Positions 1-7,165 of a stretch of 64,000 nt of DNA are shown here, piece by piece (position 1 is the first letter of the stretch; each line of letters opens with the position of its first letter). Source of the DNA: an uncultured Prevotellaceae bacterium. Lineage in GTDB: Bacteria > Bacteroidota > Bacteroidia > Bacteroidales > Bacteroidaceae. The notes below the pieces were generated by a model that was not told the DNA's origin, made no database searches, and was given only the letters and a program-made list of their open reading frames with translations. Both the position numbers and the translations under genes were made by a program. The stretch is from assembly GCA_900318815.1 (NCBI GenBank), contig ONMA01000026.1:1-64000 (forward strand), read 5' to 3'.

Positions 1-164
1 CAAATATTTTCCCTGCCAGAGTCTTTTGCTGCGAATCACCCCAAATGGCCATGATTGTCACACATTATTTCAAAAATGCCACTTTCTAAAGTGGACTCAT
101 GACTAAAGTTCCCCGCCTTTAGAAAAGTCCAATAAAATGGCGGCTTCTCGAAAATTTGCGTGCT

Positions 165-417
165 GTGCGGTTGAACCGCCTCTGACCGCAACGCGGTCGC
201 CGCTCAGTAGCCGGGTGGTGCAAAGCCCCCCGGCTGTTGGTTGGTCGGAACATCGCCCCCGGCGGGGTCGCCCAATTCGCGGTGTTGGTGTACGCTTTCA
301 GCGTGCTTTCCCCTCCCTTGTCTATTGTCCGCAGGTCGTTCTTCGACAAGCGAAGCGACTTCGTCGATGACCGACCTACGGCTATTGAGAGGTAACGCTT
401 TCAGCGTCTTTTAATCG
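165..417. repeat. Composite palindromic repeat, divergent copy A
   Basis: This is the most diverged of four copies of one composite palindromic element (others near 16.6, 18.4 and 20.5 kb). It keeps the recognisable right end, with the word ctacggctattgagaggt followed by acgctttcagcgt, and a left end built on gaccgcaacgcggtc and ctcagtagcc. Several internal short palindromes (ccccggcgggg, acgctttcagcgt, and a gacaagcgaagcgacttcgtc hairpin) are visible. No gene is supported in this stretch; the open frames over it on both strands are rich in Arg and Pro and look like by-products of the palindromes. Confidence 0.6.
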
Positions 418-473
418 CACAGTACGTTAAAATGCGAGCCGTAAGGTTGAACCCTAATTTGAAAGAAGTTTCT

Positions 474-557
474 GAGAAACACGAATACGAATCGAAGAGA
501 AGCGGAAACAAATTGGCACCAATGAGCATAAATTCAATTTGAGAAGTCGTTTATGAA
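474..557. repeat. Dispersed low-complexity element, copy 1
   Basis: The segment starts with gagaaacacgaatac and continues through words such as ggaaacaaattggcac and cataaattcaattt to gtcgtttatgaa. A closely similar string occurs at 5649-5730 in the same orientation. It is intergenic debris with no coding signal. Words of this kind (nested gaattcgtg-like strings) are dispersed in Bacteroidales genomes; I cannot assign a family name. Confidence 0.5.
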
Positions 558-879
558 GAGAAATACTACAGTAGGCGACTTGAACACAATATTTGTAAAG
601 TTCGGGCAACGATAGTATTTGTGAAACCACAAAAGGCACTAAAATGTGCAGATTTTGAGCTGTTGTTATAATCACAGTGGTGCTTGGAAAATGGTTCATG
701 TCTATCTACAATCACTACATGTTTGAATACAAATGAAAGCGAAGCATGGTAGAAAAGTTTCTCTGATTTGTGCTTAACATCGTCTTTTGGCTTTTGGCTA
801 ATGGCTTGATATTTGCCAGAGATTTGTTCGCTAGCATAATGTCTGTATCAAGCATACAAAAATGCCATAACAATTCACA

Positions 880-1517
880 TCGCCATGGCACAATCCTTAA
901 AGAAGTTGCAATCGTCATAACGTCTTGGCATGTCTGGCTGCATAGAACCAGGACGAAGGAAGCGGACTTTCGTGTTTCGAACATTGGAAGCTAATTCGTC
1001 AACCGCCAAAATCAGCGGCATAGAATTTATCTCGTAGTCCTTGTTTCGGTTATCAAGCGTTTTGAGGCACCAACGAACCTTGCAGACACATGGATTAATC
1101 ATCCACTCATTCTCCTCTTTGCCTAGCAGAATCAAAGCGGCAAGTGTAATGGAACTGGTTCAAAAAGAATGGCATCCATTCGGCCTTTCGTGATATCTAT
1201 CAAGGAAGACCCAATGCGTTGAAAGGCTTTATTGTGGGCATAAACTGGCAAACGAGGCAAATGTTTGGGAATATGGATTACCCAAACTGTTTTCTGAGTA
1301 TCATCAGTAATATACTCGTCAATAGTCAAACCATCTGTCGGTACATTAGTACATTGATCCTTAATCCTAAGTTTGGCAACATCTGTGTCATAGTTGTAGG
1401 TGTCTTCTCCTTACCATTGAAGTCATTCTTCAAATTTTTGAACTCCTTCCATTCATTCGTCTCATTCTCCTTGGGATAATGCGTACGAATATATTCTCTC
1501 AGTTCATTCTCTGACAT
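880..1517 (-). pseudogene. AlbA_2-type ATP-binding protein, degenerate 5' half
   Basis: Three reading-frame pieces on the minus strand line up as one decayed gene. The first (1517-1326) gives an N-terminus starting MSENELREYIRTHYPKENE and running on into WKEFKNLKNDF, typical of Bacteroidales Schlafen/AlbA_2 ATP-binding proteins (COG2865-like). After an internal deletion the frame changes and a segment with DTYNYDTD, then TIDEYITDDTQKTVWVIHIP and YAHNKAFQRIGSS follows. A third frame (1135-875) continues with LLGKEENEWMINPCV and VDELASNVRNTKVRFLRPG and ends in damaged sequence. At least one deletion and two frame changes make it non-functional. The C-terminal winged-helix half is missing here; comparable C-terminal halves appear as separate remnants at 17.0 kb and 55 kb. 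Identity rests on remembered family sequence, so a search should confirm it. Confidence 0.7.
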
Positions 1518-1643
1518 AAAAATACCGGTTATTTCTTAAAAGATTTATCAATAAAAAGAATATAATAACTAAGGCCTAATTACTCTAAGATGCGGTTTAG
1601 GCACACAATATTCATTTATTACTTCTATTGGCAGATAGCGGTG

Positions 1644-1844
1644 ATGAAAGTTGACGAGAAGCACCGGAACTCGGAAATGATGGCACTGGCCAAGTCGTAT
1701 CACTTTGAGTCAGTGTCACAGTTCATGGCCATCTTCGAGACTTCGGGCTACGAGGCTTTCATTCAGGACGGTGACATCTGCATCAAGCGCGGCGGACAGG
1801 TACAGGACAGGTCAGAGCCTACAGACGGACAAGCCGCCGTATGA
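1644..1844 (+). pseudogene. Unrecognised small frame at the edge of a conjugative-element remnant
   Basis: A 66-residue frame starting at ATG 1644 reads plausibly for about 50 residues (segments MMALAKSYHFESVSQF and YEAFIQDGDICIKRGG) and then runs into sequence that in another frame belongs to the ParA-like fragment beginning near 1812. I do not recognise the family. The abrupt change after ICIKRGG suggests a deletion junction that fused the N-terminus of one mobile-element gene to the body of the next. Confidence 0.35.
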
Positions 1845-2331
1845 GGTGAAGCAGATTGAGATTGACCGCCTGCAGCAGTCGGCACAGCTACTGAAGTCGG
1901 TGAAGTCGGCCAACGGCATCTACCTCTTTGACTCTCCCGGCAACATCTATCTGGAGGGTATGGTGCCACTACTGGGGCTCAGCGATGTCATCGTCTGTCC
2001 GTATCAGTATGAGTTCAACTGTCTGAGTGCCACACAGAAGTTTCTCAATCTCGTGGGGCGCATCTGGATAACATACCTGAAAGGACGGCAGAAGCCGAAG
2101 CTGATATTCGTGCCCAATTTGGTCATCCGTACTCGTGGCACGGCAGCGGAGCTTCAGACGTGGAAGAAGACGGACGAGGCATTGGTGCAGGCTGGTGGCA
2201 TCGTCACATCGATGGTGGCTGACAGGGCTGACATTGCCCGCTACAACACTTTCGGCAACACCAAGATTCAGGCTGAGTGCGTGGCTCCAGCCTTCGACAT
2301 GATTTATAACGAACTTCAAAAACTGGAATAA
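1812..2331 (+). pseudogene. ParA/MinD-like ATPase of a conjugative element, C-terminal part
   Basis: The frame encodes the C-terminal half of a ParA/CbiA-type ATPase like the TraA-type proteins at the start of Bacteroides conjugative transposon transfer regions. Visible hallmarks are LFDSPGNIYLEGMVPLLGL (Walker-B-like strand with D and P), VIVCPYQYEFNCLSATQKF, and PKLIFVPNLV. The N-terminus with the deviant Walker A (KGGxGKS) is absent: upstream codons in this frame are not ParA-like. It ends with a normal stop, three bases before the next start. It is best read as a relic of an integrated conjugative element. Confidence 0.65.
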
Positions 2332-2333
2332 GT

Positions 2334-2729
2334 ATGGTAGCAAACAAGTTAATTCAGCAGCCCGACATCCTTAATCTGGACTCATTAGGGGCTTTTATGG
2401 ATGCGCAGAATGATTCCATAGGTGGTGAAGCAGAAAACAAGACAGAAGAAACCGCTACTGTCACTACTGCCACAGATAGCGAGAATGACACTGTGGAAGA
2501 GGTAGAGGAAAAGGTTTCCGAGACTATTCCCACTGCTACAAAGCCAAAACCTGCAAGATTGCGTAAGGCAAAGCCTGCCAAGGCAGAACCTGTCATCGAG
2601 ACTGGTTCCAATGAGTGGGACATGATGGTCAAGTATGCCGAGTCCTACAACTTCAATCCCGACACAGACAGGATTACCGTTGTCCTTAACCCTGACATCA
2701 AGCGGGCACTCCGATACTCTTTGTTATAG
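2334..2729 (+). pseudogene. DUF3408-like conjugative-element protein, C-terminally truncated
   Basis: The 131-residue product has a low-complexity acidic/Thr-rich middle (residues about 35-75), a Lys/Pro/Ala-rich basic stretch, then NEWDMMVKYAESYNFN and VVLNPDIKRAL, which resemble the conserved C-terminal region of DUF3408 (TraB-like) proteins. Immediately after DIKRAL the sequence diverges into an unrelated frame that continues as a membrane-protein fragment, so the last part of the domain is lost. Its place directly after the ParA-like fragment matches the usual order in Bacteroidales conjugative transposons. Confidence 0.55.
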
Positions 2730-3022
2730 ACTATCATCTCAACCCGGTATTCGACAACGTACCTGATGGACGCATCTTTGACGGCTACGCTATGGCAGCT
2801 CTCTTCTGCGGACTCTCCGTCCTCTCAGGCTTCATGAACAACATGATTTGCATTGGCGGTTGCCTGACCATGCTCATCTTCATGGGAATCAAGCTGGCCA
2901 TATCTATGATCGTAGGCATCATAGCACTACCCATCCATGTTTTCATAGACTCATATCGGCTAATCAAGAATGGAACTGCCATCATAAGATTCAGTGCAAA
3001 ATCTGCCTTTGGTGCTTTATAA
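2708..3022 (+). pseudogene. Membrane-protein fragment of a conjugative element
   Basis: From about 2708 a different frame is open through the junction and reads LFVIDYHLNPVFDNVPDG, then a methionine-rich hydrophobic region with two to three likely transmembrane segments (GLSVLSGFMNNMICIGG; LIFMGIKLAISMIVGIIALP) and a short tail. It overlaps the truncated DUF3408-like gene with no start of its own, so it looks like the 3' end of another gene joined by deletion. ATG 2792 is an internal methionine. I do not recognise the family. Confidence 0.4.
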
Positions 3023-3046
3023 CGTACCAAATCTTACTTTTTGAAA

Positions 3047-3109
3047 GAGTTTTGGAAAATTATAGCATTATATTTTTCCAAAACTCCTATTTTTTTTGAG
3101 TTTTGGAAA
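3047..3109. promoter_or_regulatory. Triple inverted half-sites upstream of the AAA ATPase gene (possible operator)
   Basis: Three copies of a 12-13 base word alternate in orientation: GAGTTTTGGAAAA at 3047-3059, its reverse complement TTTTCCAAAACTC at 3074-3086, and GAGTTTTGGAAA at 3098-3109. The first pair could fold into a hairpin acting as a terminator for the upstream debris; the second pair brackets a T-run just before the promoter of the next gene. Alternating sites immediately upstream of a -7 element are typical of repressor operators, which is an inference here. Confidence 0.5.
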
Positions 3110-3129
3110 CAGATAAGCAATATTTTTTG

Positions 3130-3137
3130 TATCTTTG
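3130..3137 (+). promoter_or_regulatory. Bacteroidota -7 promoter element (TATCTTTG)
   Basis: TATCTTTG matches TAnnTTTG and sits 22 bases before ATG 3159. No well-spaced -33 TTTG is seen at 19-21 bases, although the operator word ends close to that position. It decides the ATG 3159 start over an earlier in-frame ATG at 3135, which would fall inside the promoter. Confidence 0.6.
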
Positions 3138-3158
3138 CACCGTAATTGCGCATCAGTT

Positions 3159-4604
3159 ATGGACAAGAACTTTATCGGAAGAACCAAAGAGATACAGCAG
3201 CTTGATGACATCTGCGCTTCGAGCAAGGCTGAGTTTGTAGCCGTATATGGTCGTCGTCGTGTAGGAAAGACTTACCTCATTCAACAGTATTTTGACAACT
3301 GTTTCCTATTTTCTGTGTCTGGAATCATCGAGGGAAAGATGACAGAAGAAATGTTTGCCTTCACAAGTGCTTTGGAGGATGCCGGATATGAAGGGAGCAA
3401 GCCGAAAACATGGCTGGAAGCTTTTAGGGCTTTGGGGCAGACCTTAGACGCAAGACTTGCTGATCTTCGGAAAGACATGCGAAGCCATGGACGAATAGTC
3501 ATCTATATGGATGAGCTGCCCTGCTTTGACACACCGCGCTCTGGATTTGTACGTGCCTTGGGACATTTTTGGAATACGTGGGCAGCACTTCATAAAGACA
3601 TTATTATGATAGTATGCGGTTCTGCCACCTCATGGATGATTGACAATATCATCAATGCCAAAGGTGGACTTCACGACCGTATCACTGGCTCCATCTATCT
3701 CCGTCAGTTCACGCTGCTGGAAACTGAGGCATATCTGAACACCATCGGCATCCATTGGTCACGACAGACAATTGTGGAGACATACATGATAATGGGAGGC
3801 ATTCCCTTCTACTTGAGTCTGCTCCGCCATCGGGAAAACCTAGCACAGAACATTGACCGACTGTACTTCAGCAAAAACTCTGAGTTGAGCAAGGAATACC
3901 GCCGACTGTATGCTTCGCTGTACAAGAAGCCTGAAATGTATATGAGAATAGTTGAGACGCTGGCCAAGAGCAGGCAAGGAATGACACGTAACGAAATTGC
4001 AGAGAAACTAAAAGTCCAGTCAAGCGGTTTACTCACGAAGCAGCTGGAGAACCTGTGTTCCTGTGACATCATCCGTCAATATGTGACTAAGGCGAACGGA
4101 AAGATGAAACAGAAAGATGCCTACTATCAGGTAAGTGACCTGTTTACACGTTTTCACCTGACATTCTCGCAAAAACTGCAATCGGAGGACTATTGGGAGC
4201 AGCGGCTGAACACACCAGTTCTGAACACCTGGCAGGGACTGGCTTTCGAGCATGTCTGCATGGCTCACATCCAGCAAATCCGTCATGCCCTCGGACTTGA
4301 CCGGATAGCGGTGGAGTATTATTCCTGGAGAGGTGGGAATCCTATCCGCCAGATAGACATGATCATCGAGCGTGCCGACCACCAAGTCCATCTATGCGAA
4401 ATGAAATTCTCACTGTCAAAATATACCATTACAGCTTCCGACGATGAGAAGATGCGCGAACGCGCACAGCAGTTTACCTGGCAGACAGGTTCAACCTGCG
4501 GTATCATACCGACGTGGATAACCTCTTTCGGACTTGCCGACGGGAAATACTCTGTAAACATCAATAACAGTCTGACATTGGAAGATTTATTCGTGGATCT
4601 ATAA
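3159..4604 (+). CDS. AAA ATPase with C-terminal PD-(D/E)XK-like nuclease domain (DUF234 type)
   Basis: A 481-residue cytoplasmic protein. The N-terminus FIGRTKEIQQLD followed by VYGRRRVGKTYL (Walker A, residues 31-38) and IYMDELPCF (Walker B near residue 120) identify the ATPase_2/archaeal-type AAA family. A winged-helix-like segment (TRNEIAEKLKVQSSGLLTKQL) precedes the C-terminus, where QIDMIIERADHQVHLCEMK has the D...ExK pattern of restriction-like nucleases (DUF234). Such proteins are abundant in Bacteroidales, often in mobile or defence surroundings; substrates are unknown. The start is chosen from the TAnnTTTG element 22 bases upstream. The gene stands alone, followed by a strong hairpin terminator, and its operator-like half-sites suggest autoregulation. 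It appears intact among pseudogenes. Confidence 0.85.
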   Translation: MDKNFIGRTKEIQQLDDICASSKAEFVAVYGRRRVGKTYLIQQYFDNCFLFSVSGIIEGKMTEEMFAFTSALEDAGYEGSKPKTWLEAFRALGQTLDARLADLRKDMRSHGRIVIYMDELPCFDTPRSGFVRALGHFWNTWAALHKDIIMIVCGSATSWMIDNIINAKGGLHDRITGSIYLRQFTLLETEAYLNTIGIHWSRQTIVETYMIMGGIPFYLSLLRHRENLAQNIDRLYFSKNSELSKEYRRLYASLYKKPEMYMRIVETLAKSRQGMTRNEIAEKLKVQSSGLLTKQLENLCSCDIIRQYVTKANGKMKQKDAYYQVSDLFTRFHLTFSQKLQSEDYWEQRLNTPVLNTWQGLAFEHVCMAHIQQIRHALGLDRIAVEYYSWRGGNPIRQIDMIIERADHQVHLCEMKFSLSKYTITASDDEKMRERAQQFTWQTGSTCGIIPTWITSFGLADGKYSVNINNSLTLEDLFVDL

Positions 4605-4653
4605 CGAATCACGTCACCATGACAATTAACGCATCTGTCAAGTAATACGTAAA

Positions 4654-4683
4654 AGGCAGAGAATCACCAACGACTCTCTGCCT
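4654..4683. terminator. Rho-independent terminator, probably bidirectional
   Basis: AGGCAGAGA (4654-4662) pairs with TCTCTGCCT (4675-4683) around a 12-base loop, preceded by AAAA and followed by TTTTT. It lies between the AAA ATPase gene (plus) and a small minus-strand frame, so it can serve both. Confidence 0.8.
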
Positions 4684-4711
4684 TTTTCATTTTTCATTTA
4701 CACACCAGTTC

Positions 4712-4924
4712 CTACAACCGTCTCGAACGATGGAACGACACGATGCTGTTCAGAACCACCAATACATCTACATTCTCCGGCTCCAAAAAGTCATCATCAA
4801 GGGTCATCTCCTCCAGAATGTAGTCGAGAATGGCGTTGTCAGTAACCGCATACTCTGGAATCCACGTCTCATAGGACATCATTTCAAGGTTGTCATCGTC
4901 GAGGTCGAGAAACTTGATAGTCAT
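4712..4924 (-). CDS. Small acidic hypothetical protein
   Basis: A 70-residue frame (starting MTIKFLDLDDDNLEMM) is rich in Asp, Glu and Leu with no signal peptide or membrane segment. Its 3' end faces the terminator at 4654-4683, which supports it being a transcription unit, but no promoter is evident. I do not recognise it. Being an isolated short frame among remnants, it could itself be a leftover or spurious. Confidence 0.4.
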   Translation of the reverse strand: MTIKFLDLDDDNLEMMSYETWIPEYAVTDNAILDYILEEMTLDDDFLEPENVDVLVVLNSIVSFHRSRRL

Positions 4925-5057
4925 GTGGGAAATCATTTTTTCTTTTGACCTTTACAATCGCTTCGATTGCTTCTGACATGAGCAGACACATGAATGGTTT
5001 TGCCATTCTGCACTCGATCATATTCAGGAATGCAAATTTACTTTGTCTGACATATCT

Positions 5058-5249
5058 TTAATATTTTAATTTTCCTTTATCACATTTCTCATATACCTCA
5101 GCAGTCTTTTGTGCTATGATGTACCAATTGTAGCGATGCATGTCATAGTGTATCTTGTCCGAATGGGAAATCATTTCCTCTATTCTGTCGGCGAGTTTTT
5201 CTATGTCCCCACAGGGAAAATAGTGGCTGACATCAAGTCCGATTTCCAC
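5058..5249 (-). pseudogene. Glycosyltransferase family 4-like C-terminal fragment
   Basis: The frame encodes the last ~60 residues typical of a GT4 (group 1) glycosyltransferase: GLDVSHYFPCGDIEKLADRI followed by a helical tail and a stop. The catalytic Rossmann domains are absent. The fragment begins exactly where the tyrosine recombinase fragment loses homology, in an overlapping reading frame, so an element end or deletion scar lies near 5240. Other parts of the gene are not in the window. Confidence 0.55.
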
Positions 5250-5640
5250 ATTAGCAGGTATATCTGTGTTGTTGCCTCGGAATCATGCCCCATTCCCTCG
5301 CTGATGACAGACAGAGGTACATTCTTTGCCTTGGCAGCACTCGCCCATGAATGACGAGCCACATACATGGTGAGCGGACGCTGAAGTTTCAATCTCTCAG
5401 AAAGGTCCTTCAAATGGTAATTGACAAGATGCAGAGCATTGTCATATTGCTTTCGTTCGTTTCCATCCTCTTTGATGATAGGGAGAAGAAAACCAGTTTT
5501 GTTTTCAGGGTATTTGGCAATGATTTCAGCCATACACTTTTCCCACTTGATGGTCAGTTCCTGTCCTGTCTTTCTCCTGCGATAAGTCAGGATGCCGTTC
5601 TTGATGTCGGACTTTTTGAGATATGAAATGCCAAAGAAGG
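5232..5640 (-). pseudogene. Tyrosine recombinase (integrase) fragment
   Basis: Read on the minus strand, the frame (open from about 5640, with no start in the homologous part) gives FFGISYLKKSDIKNG, LTYRRRKTGQELTIKWEKC, and TMYVARHSWASAAKAKNVP, then ISEGMGHDSEATTQIYL. The R-H-x-x-W block and the final helix with the Tyr of QIYL match the catalytic domain of Bacteroidales site-specific recombinases. The N-terminal SAM-like domain, the first catalytic Arg region and the extreme C-terminus are missing. After QIYL the sequence switches to the glycosyltransferase fragment. Upstream it runs into the low-complexity element at 5649. It is non-functional. Confidence 0.75.
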
Positions 5641-5648
5641 AATTAAAA

Positions 5649-5786
5649 GAGAAACACGAATACTAACTGAAGAAGGGGAAACGAATTGGCACAAATGGGC
5701 ACAAATTCAATTGGAGAAGCTCGTTTATAAAATGTAGATTCACAAGAGGATTAGTACACATTAGTGCTAATTTGTTTCCCCTTCTA
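5649..5786. repeat. Low-complexity forward/reverse element (dispersed element copy 2)
   Basis: The left part (5649-5730) repeats the element seen at 474-557. It contains ggggaaacgaattggcac and acaaattcaattgg, and its words recur in reverse complement to the right: attagtgctaatttgtttcccc ends near 5784. The two halves could form an imperfect hairpin. Nothing coding is visible. Confidence 0.5.
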
Positions 5787-5820
5787 AGAAAAGAGCAGTT
5801 CGTTTATGAATGTCATTTTT

Positions 5821-5839
5821 ATGCAGAATATTTCTGCAT
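5821..5839. other. Short palindrome in a gene-free stretch
   Basis: atgcagaatatttctgcat is an almost perfect 19-base inverted repeat. The surrounding bases 5790-5990 contain no supported gene or other motif. A related word (gctgcataatcatgcag) occurs near 6484, on the far side of the repeat arrays. Confidence 0.35.
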
Positions 5840-5993
5840 GATTATCCGCTGAGAAACGGCGAGAATCGCGTGGAAATGAGCAAGACGGGATTCGGCTGGA
5901 AAAATGCGAGTTTTGGAGCATTTGCATAAATTGCTAATATTCAGTCATTTGGCTTTTTGCGCCATCGGAAGACACCTGCTGACACCATTGTAG

Positions 5994-6190
5994 CATCACC
6001 CATTACACCTCGTCTAAGCATTCATCATACCTCGTCGAAGCATTCATTACACCCTGACGAAGCATTCATCACACCGTCATGTCGCATAGATTACACTGTA
6101 ATTAATGTGAAATGACGGTGTGAAGTCCTATGCATGAAGGTGTAATCTCGCATTCACCAAGGTGTAACTGAGCCTCAGCCAAGGTATAAG
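5994..6190. repeat. Low-complexity array with a forward and a reversed half
   Basis: The left half repeats words such as attacacctcgtc and gaagcattcat about three to four times. After a central inverted repeat (acaccgtcat ... atgacggtgt, 6072-6122) the right half carries the reversed words, e.g. gaaggtgtaatctcgcattcac and aaggtgtaact. No frame is convincing. The architecture parallels the much larger array at 29.57-30.70 kb. Confidence 0.55.
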
Positions 6191-6192
6191 GA

Positions 6193-6437
6193 AGCATCCG
6201 TCTATCCGTCAATCAAATCGTCCATCCGTCTATCCGTCAAATAAATCGTCCATCCGTCTATCCGTCAATCAAATCGTCCATCCGTCTATCCGTCAAATAA
6301 ATCGTCCATCCGTCTATCCGTCAAAGAAATCGTCCATCCGTCTATCCGTCAAATAAATCGTCCATCCGTCTATCCGTCAAATAAATCGTCCATCCGTCTA
6401 TCCGTCAAAGAAATCGTCCATCCGTCTACTTCGCTTT
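6193..6437. repeat. 28-bp tandem repeat array, about 8.5 units
   Basis: The unit ccatccgtctatccgtcaaa plus an 8-base remainder (taaatcgt and close variants) recurs head to tail every 28 bases. Variation is confined mainly to one position pair (aataaatcg, aatcaaatcg, aagaaatcg). There are no unique spacers, so it is a minisatellite and not a CRISPR array. It lies between the forward/reverse array and a decayed regulator gene. Confidence 0.85.
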
Positions 6438-6594
6438 CTGGCTCTATTTCGCAAAAATCATTTGTCATAAAAAGCGAAAATGCTGCTGCATAATCATGCA
6501 GAAAGGGGACATTGATGAGAGTCAGACCGGCATCTTTGGTACGACTTTGTTCGTGGATAAAATCTTTATCTGGATAAAGTGACTAAGGTTTTTA

Positions 6595-6948
6595 TTGGCT
6601 TTGAGAGAATCTACACGTAGCAAGGTCGTTGGTTCGGAGTCAAAATCAATGAAGATGTTGGCAGAACAATTGGGCGAAGATCTGGCAACGGTGTCGAAAT
6701 GGTGTACTAATTCCGTGCAGCCCGACGTTAAGACGCTGCTGGGGATAGCCCGCCACCTGAACGTGGATGTGAAAGATGCTCTAAGCATTTGGGATTCAAC
6801 GACGGTTAATAATTCAATGTCCGCTCCAGCTCTGCTGGCTTGTGAGGCAAGCGCTCGACCTCCGGTCGCTTTGCAAAGCAAAGAACTTTGGCTATTTCAG
6901 TTTGCATTTTATGGAAATTATACTAAAATGGTTACAAATTCACATTAA
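6595..6948 (+). pseudogene. XRE-family regulator, degenerate
   Basis: The frame includes a clear helix-turn-helix (KMLAEQLGEDLATVSKWCTN and then PDVKTLLGIARHLNVDVKDAL), very similar to the intact small XRE protein at 56656-56886. Upstream of the HTH the conserved N-terminus (xxNRIKVVLxEKxxTxKW) is corrupted and the only start is a TTG in poor context. Downstream, where these ~75-residue proteins end, the frame reads into unrelated sequence containing the word tttgcaaagcaaagaac. The gene is judged inactive. Confidence 0.6.
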
Positions 6949-6985
6949 ACTCTGCAAATCTTATCATTAATCGAAAAAAAAGATG

Positions 6986-6993
6986 TACCTTTG
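6986..6993 (+). promoter_or_regulatory. Bacteroidota -7 element (TACCTTTG) for the first secreted-protein cassette
   Basis: TACCTTTG matches TAnnTTTG, about 170 bases upstream of the FISUMP-like gene start at 7166. No TTTG is seen at the best -33 distance. The leader (about 7000-7165) contains a 34-codon frame starting at GTG 6998 and ending at 7102 (begins NAAKAIRQEAREF). It lacks a ribosome-binding site and starts almost at the predicted transcription start, so it is noted here and not called. Confidence 0.6.
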
Positions 6994-7165
6994 CAGCGTG
7001 AACGCCGCTAAAGCGATAAGACAGGAGGCACGTGAATTCCTTCGCCATGCAGTGGAGGCTGAACGCAACTACAAGGGAACCAGGCGGCGGGTGCAGCGAT
7101 AGACGTAAGAAACGAGATATAATTATAATTCAAAATAAGTTTAATCTATTTAAAAAGAAAGGCTA

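Noticed and set aside
454-994. Small frames on both strands between the palindromic repeat and the AlbA_2 pseudogene
   Set aside because: No recognisable motif, no ribosome-binding site or promoter; the area contains a dispersed low-complexity element.
6193-6437. Possible CRISPR array
   Set aside because: Units are contiguous 28-base tandem copies with no unique spacers and no cas genes.
6998-7102. 34-codon frame after the TACCTTTG promoter (starts at GTG)
   Set aside because: It starts at or before the predicted transcription start, lacks a Shine-Dalgarno-like site and has no recognised homologue; retained only as a note.
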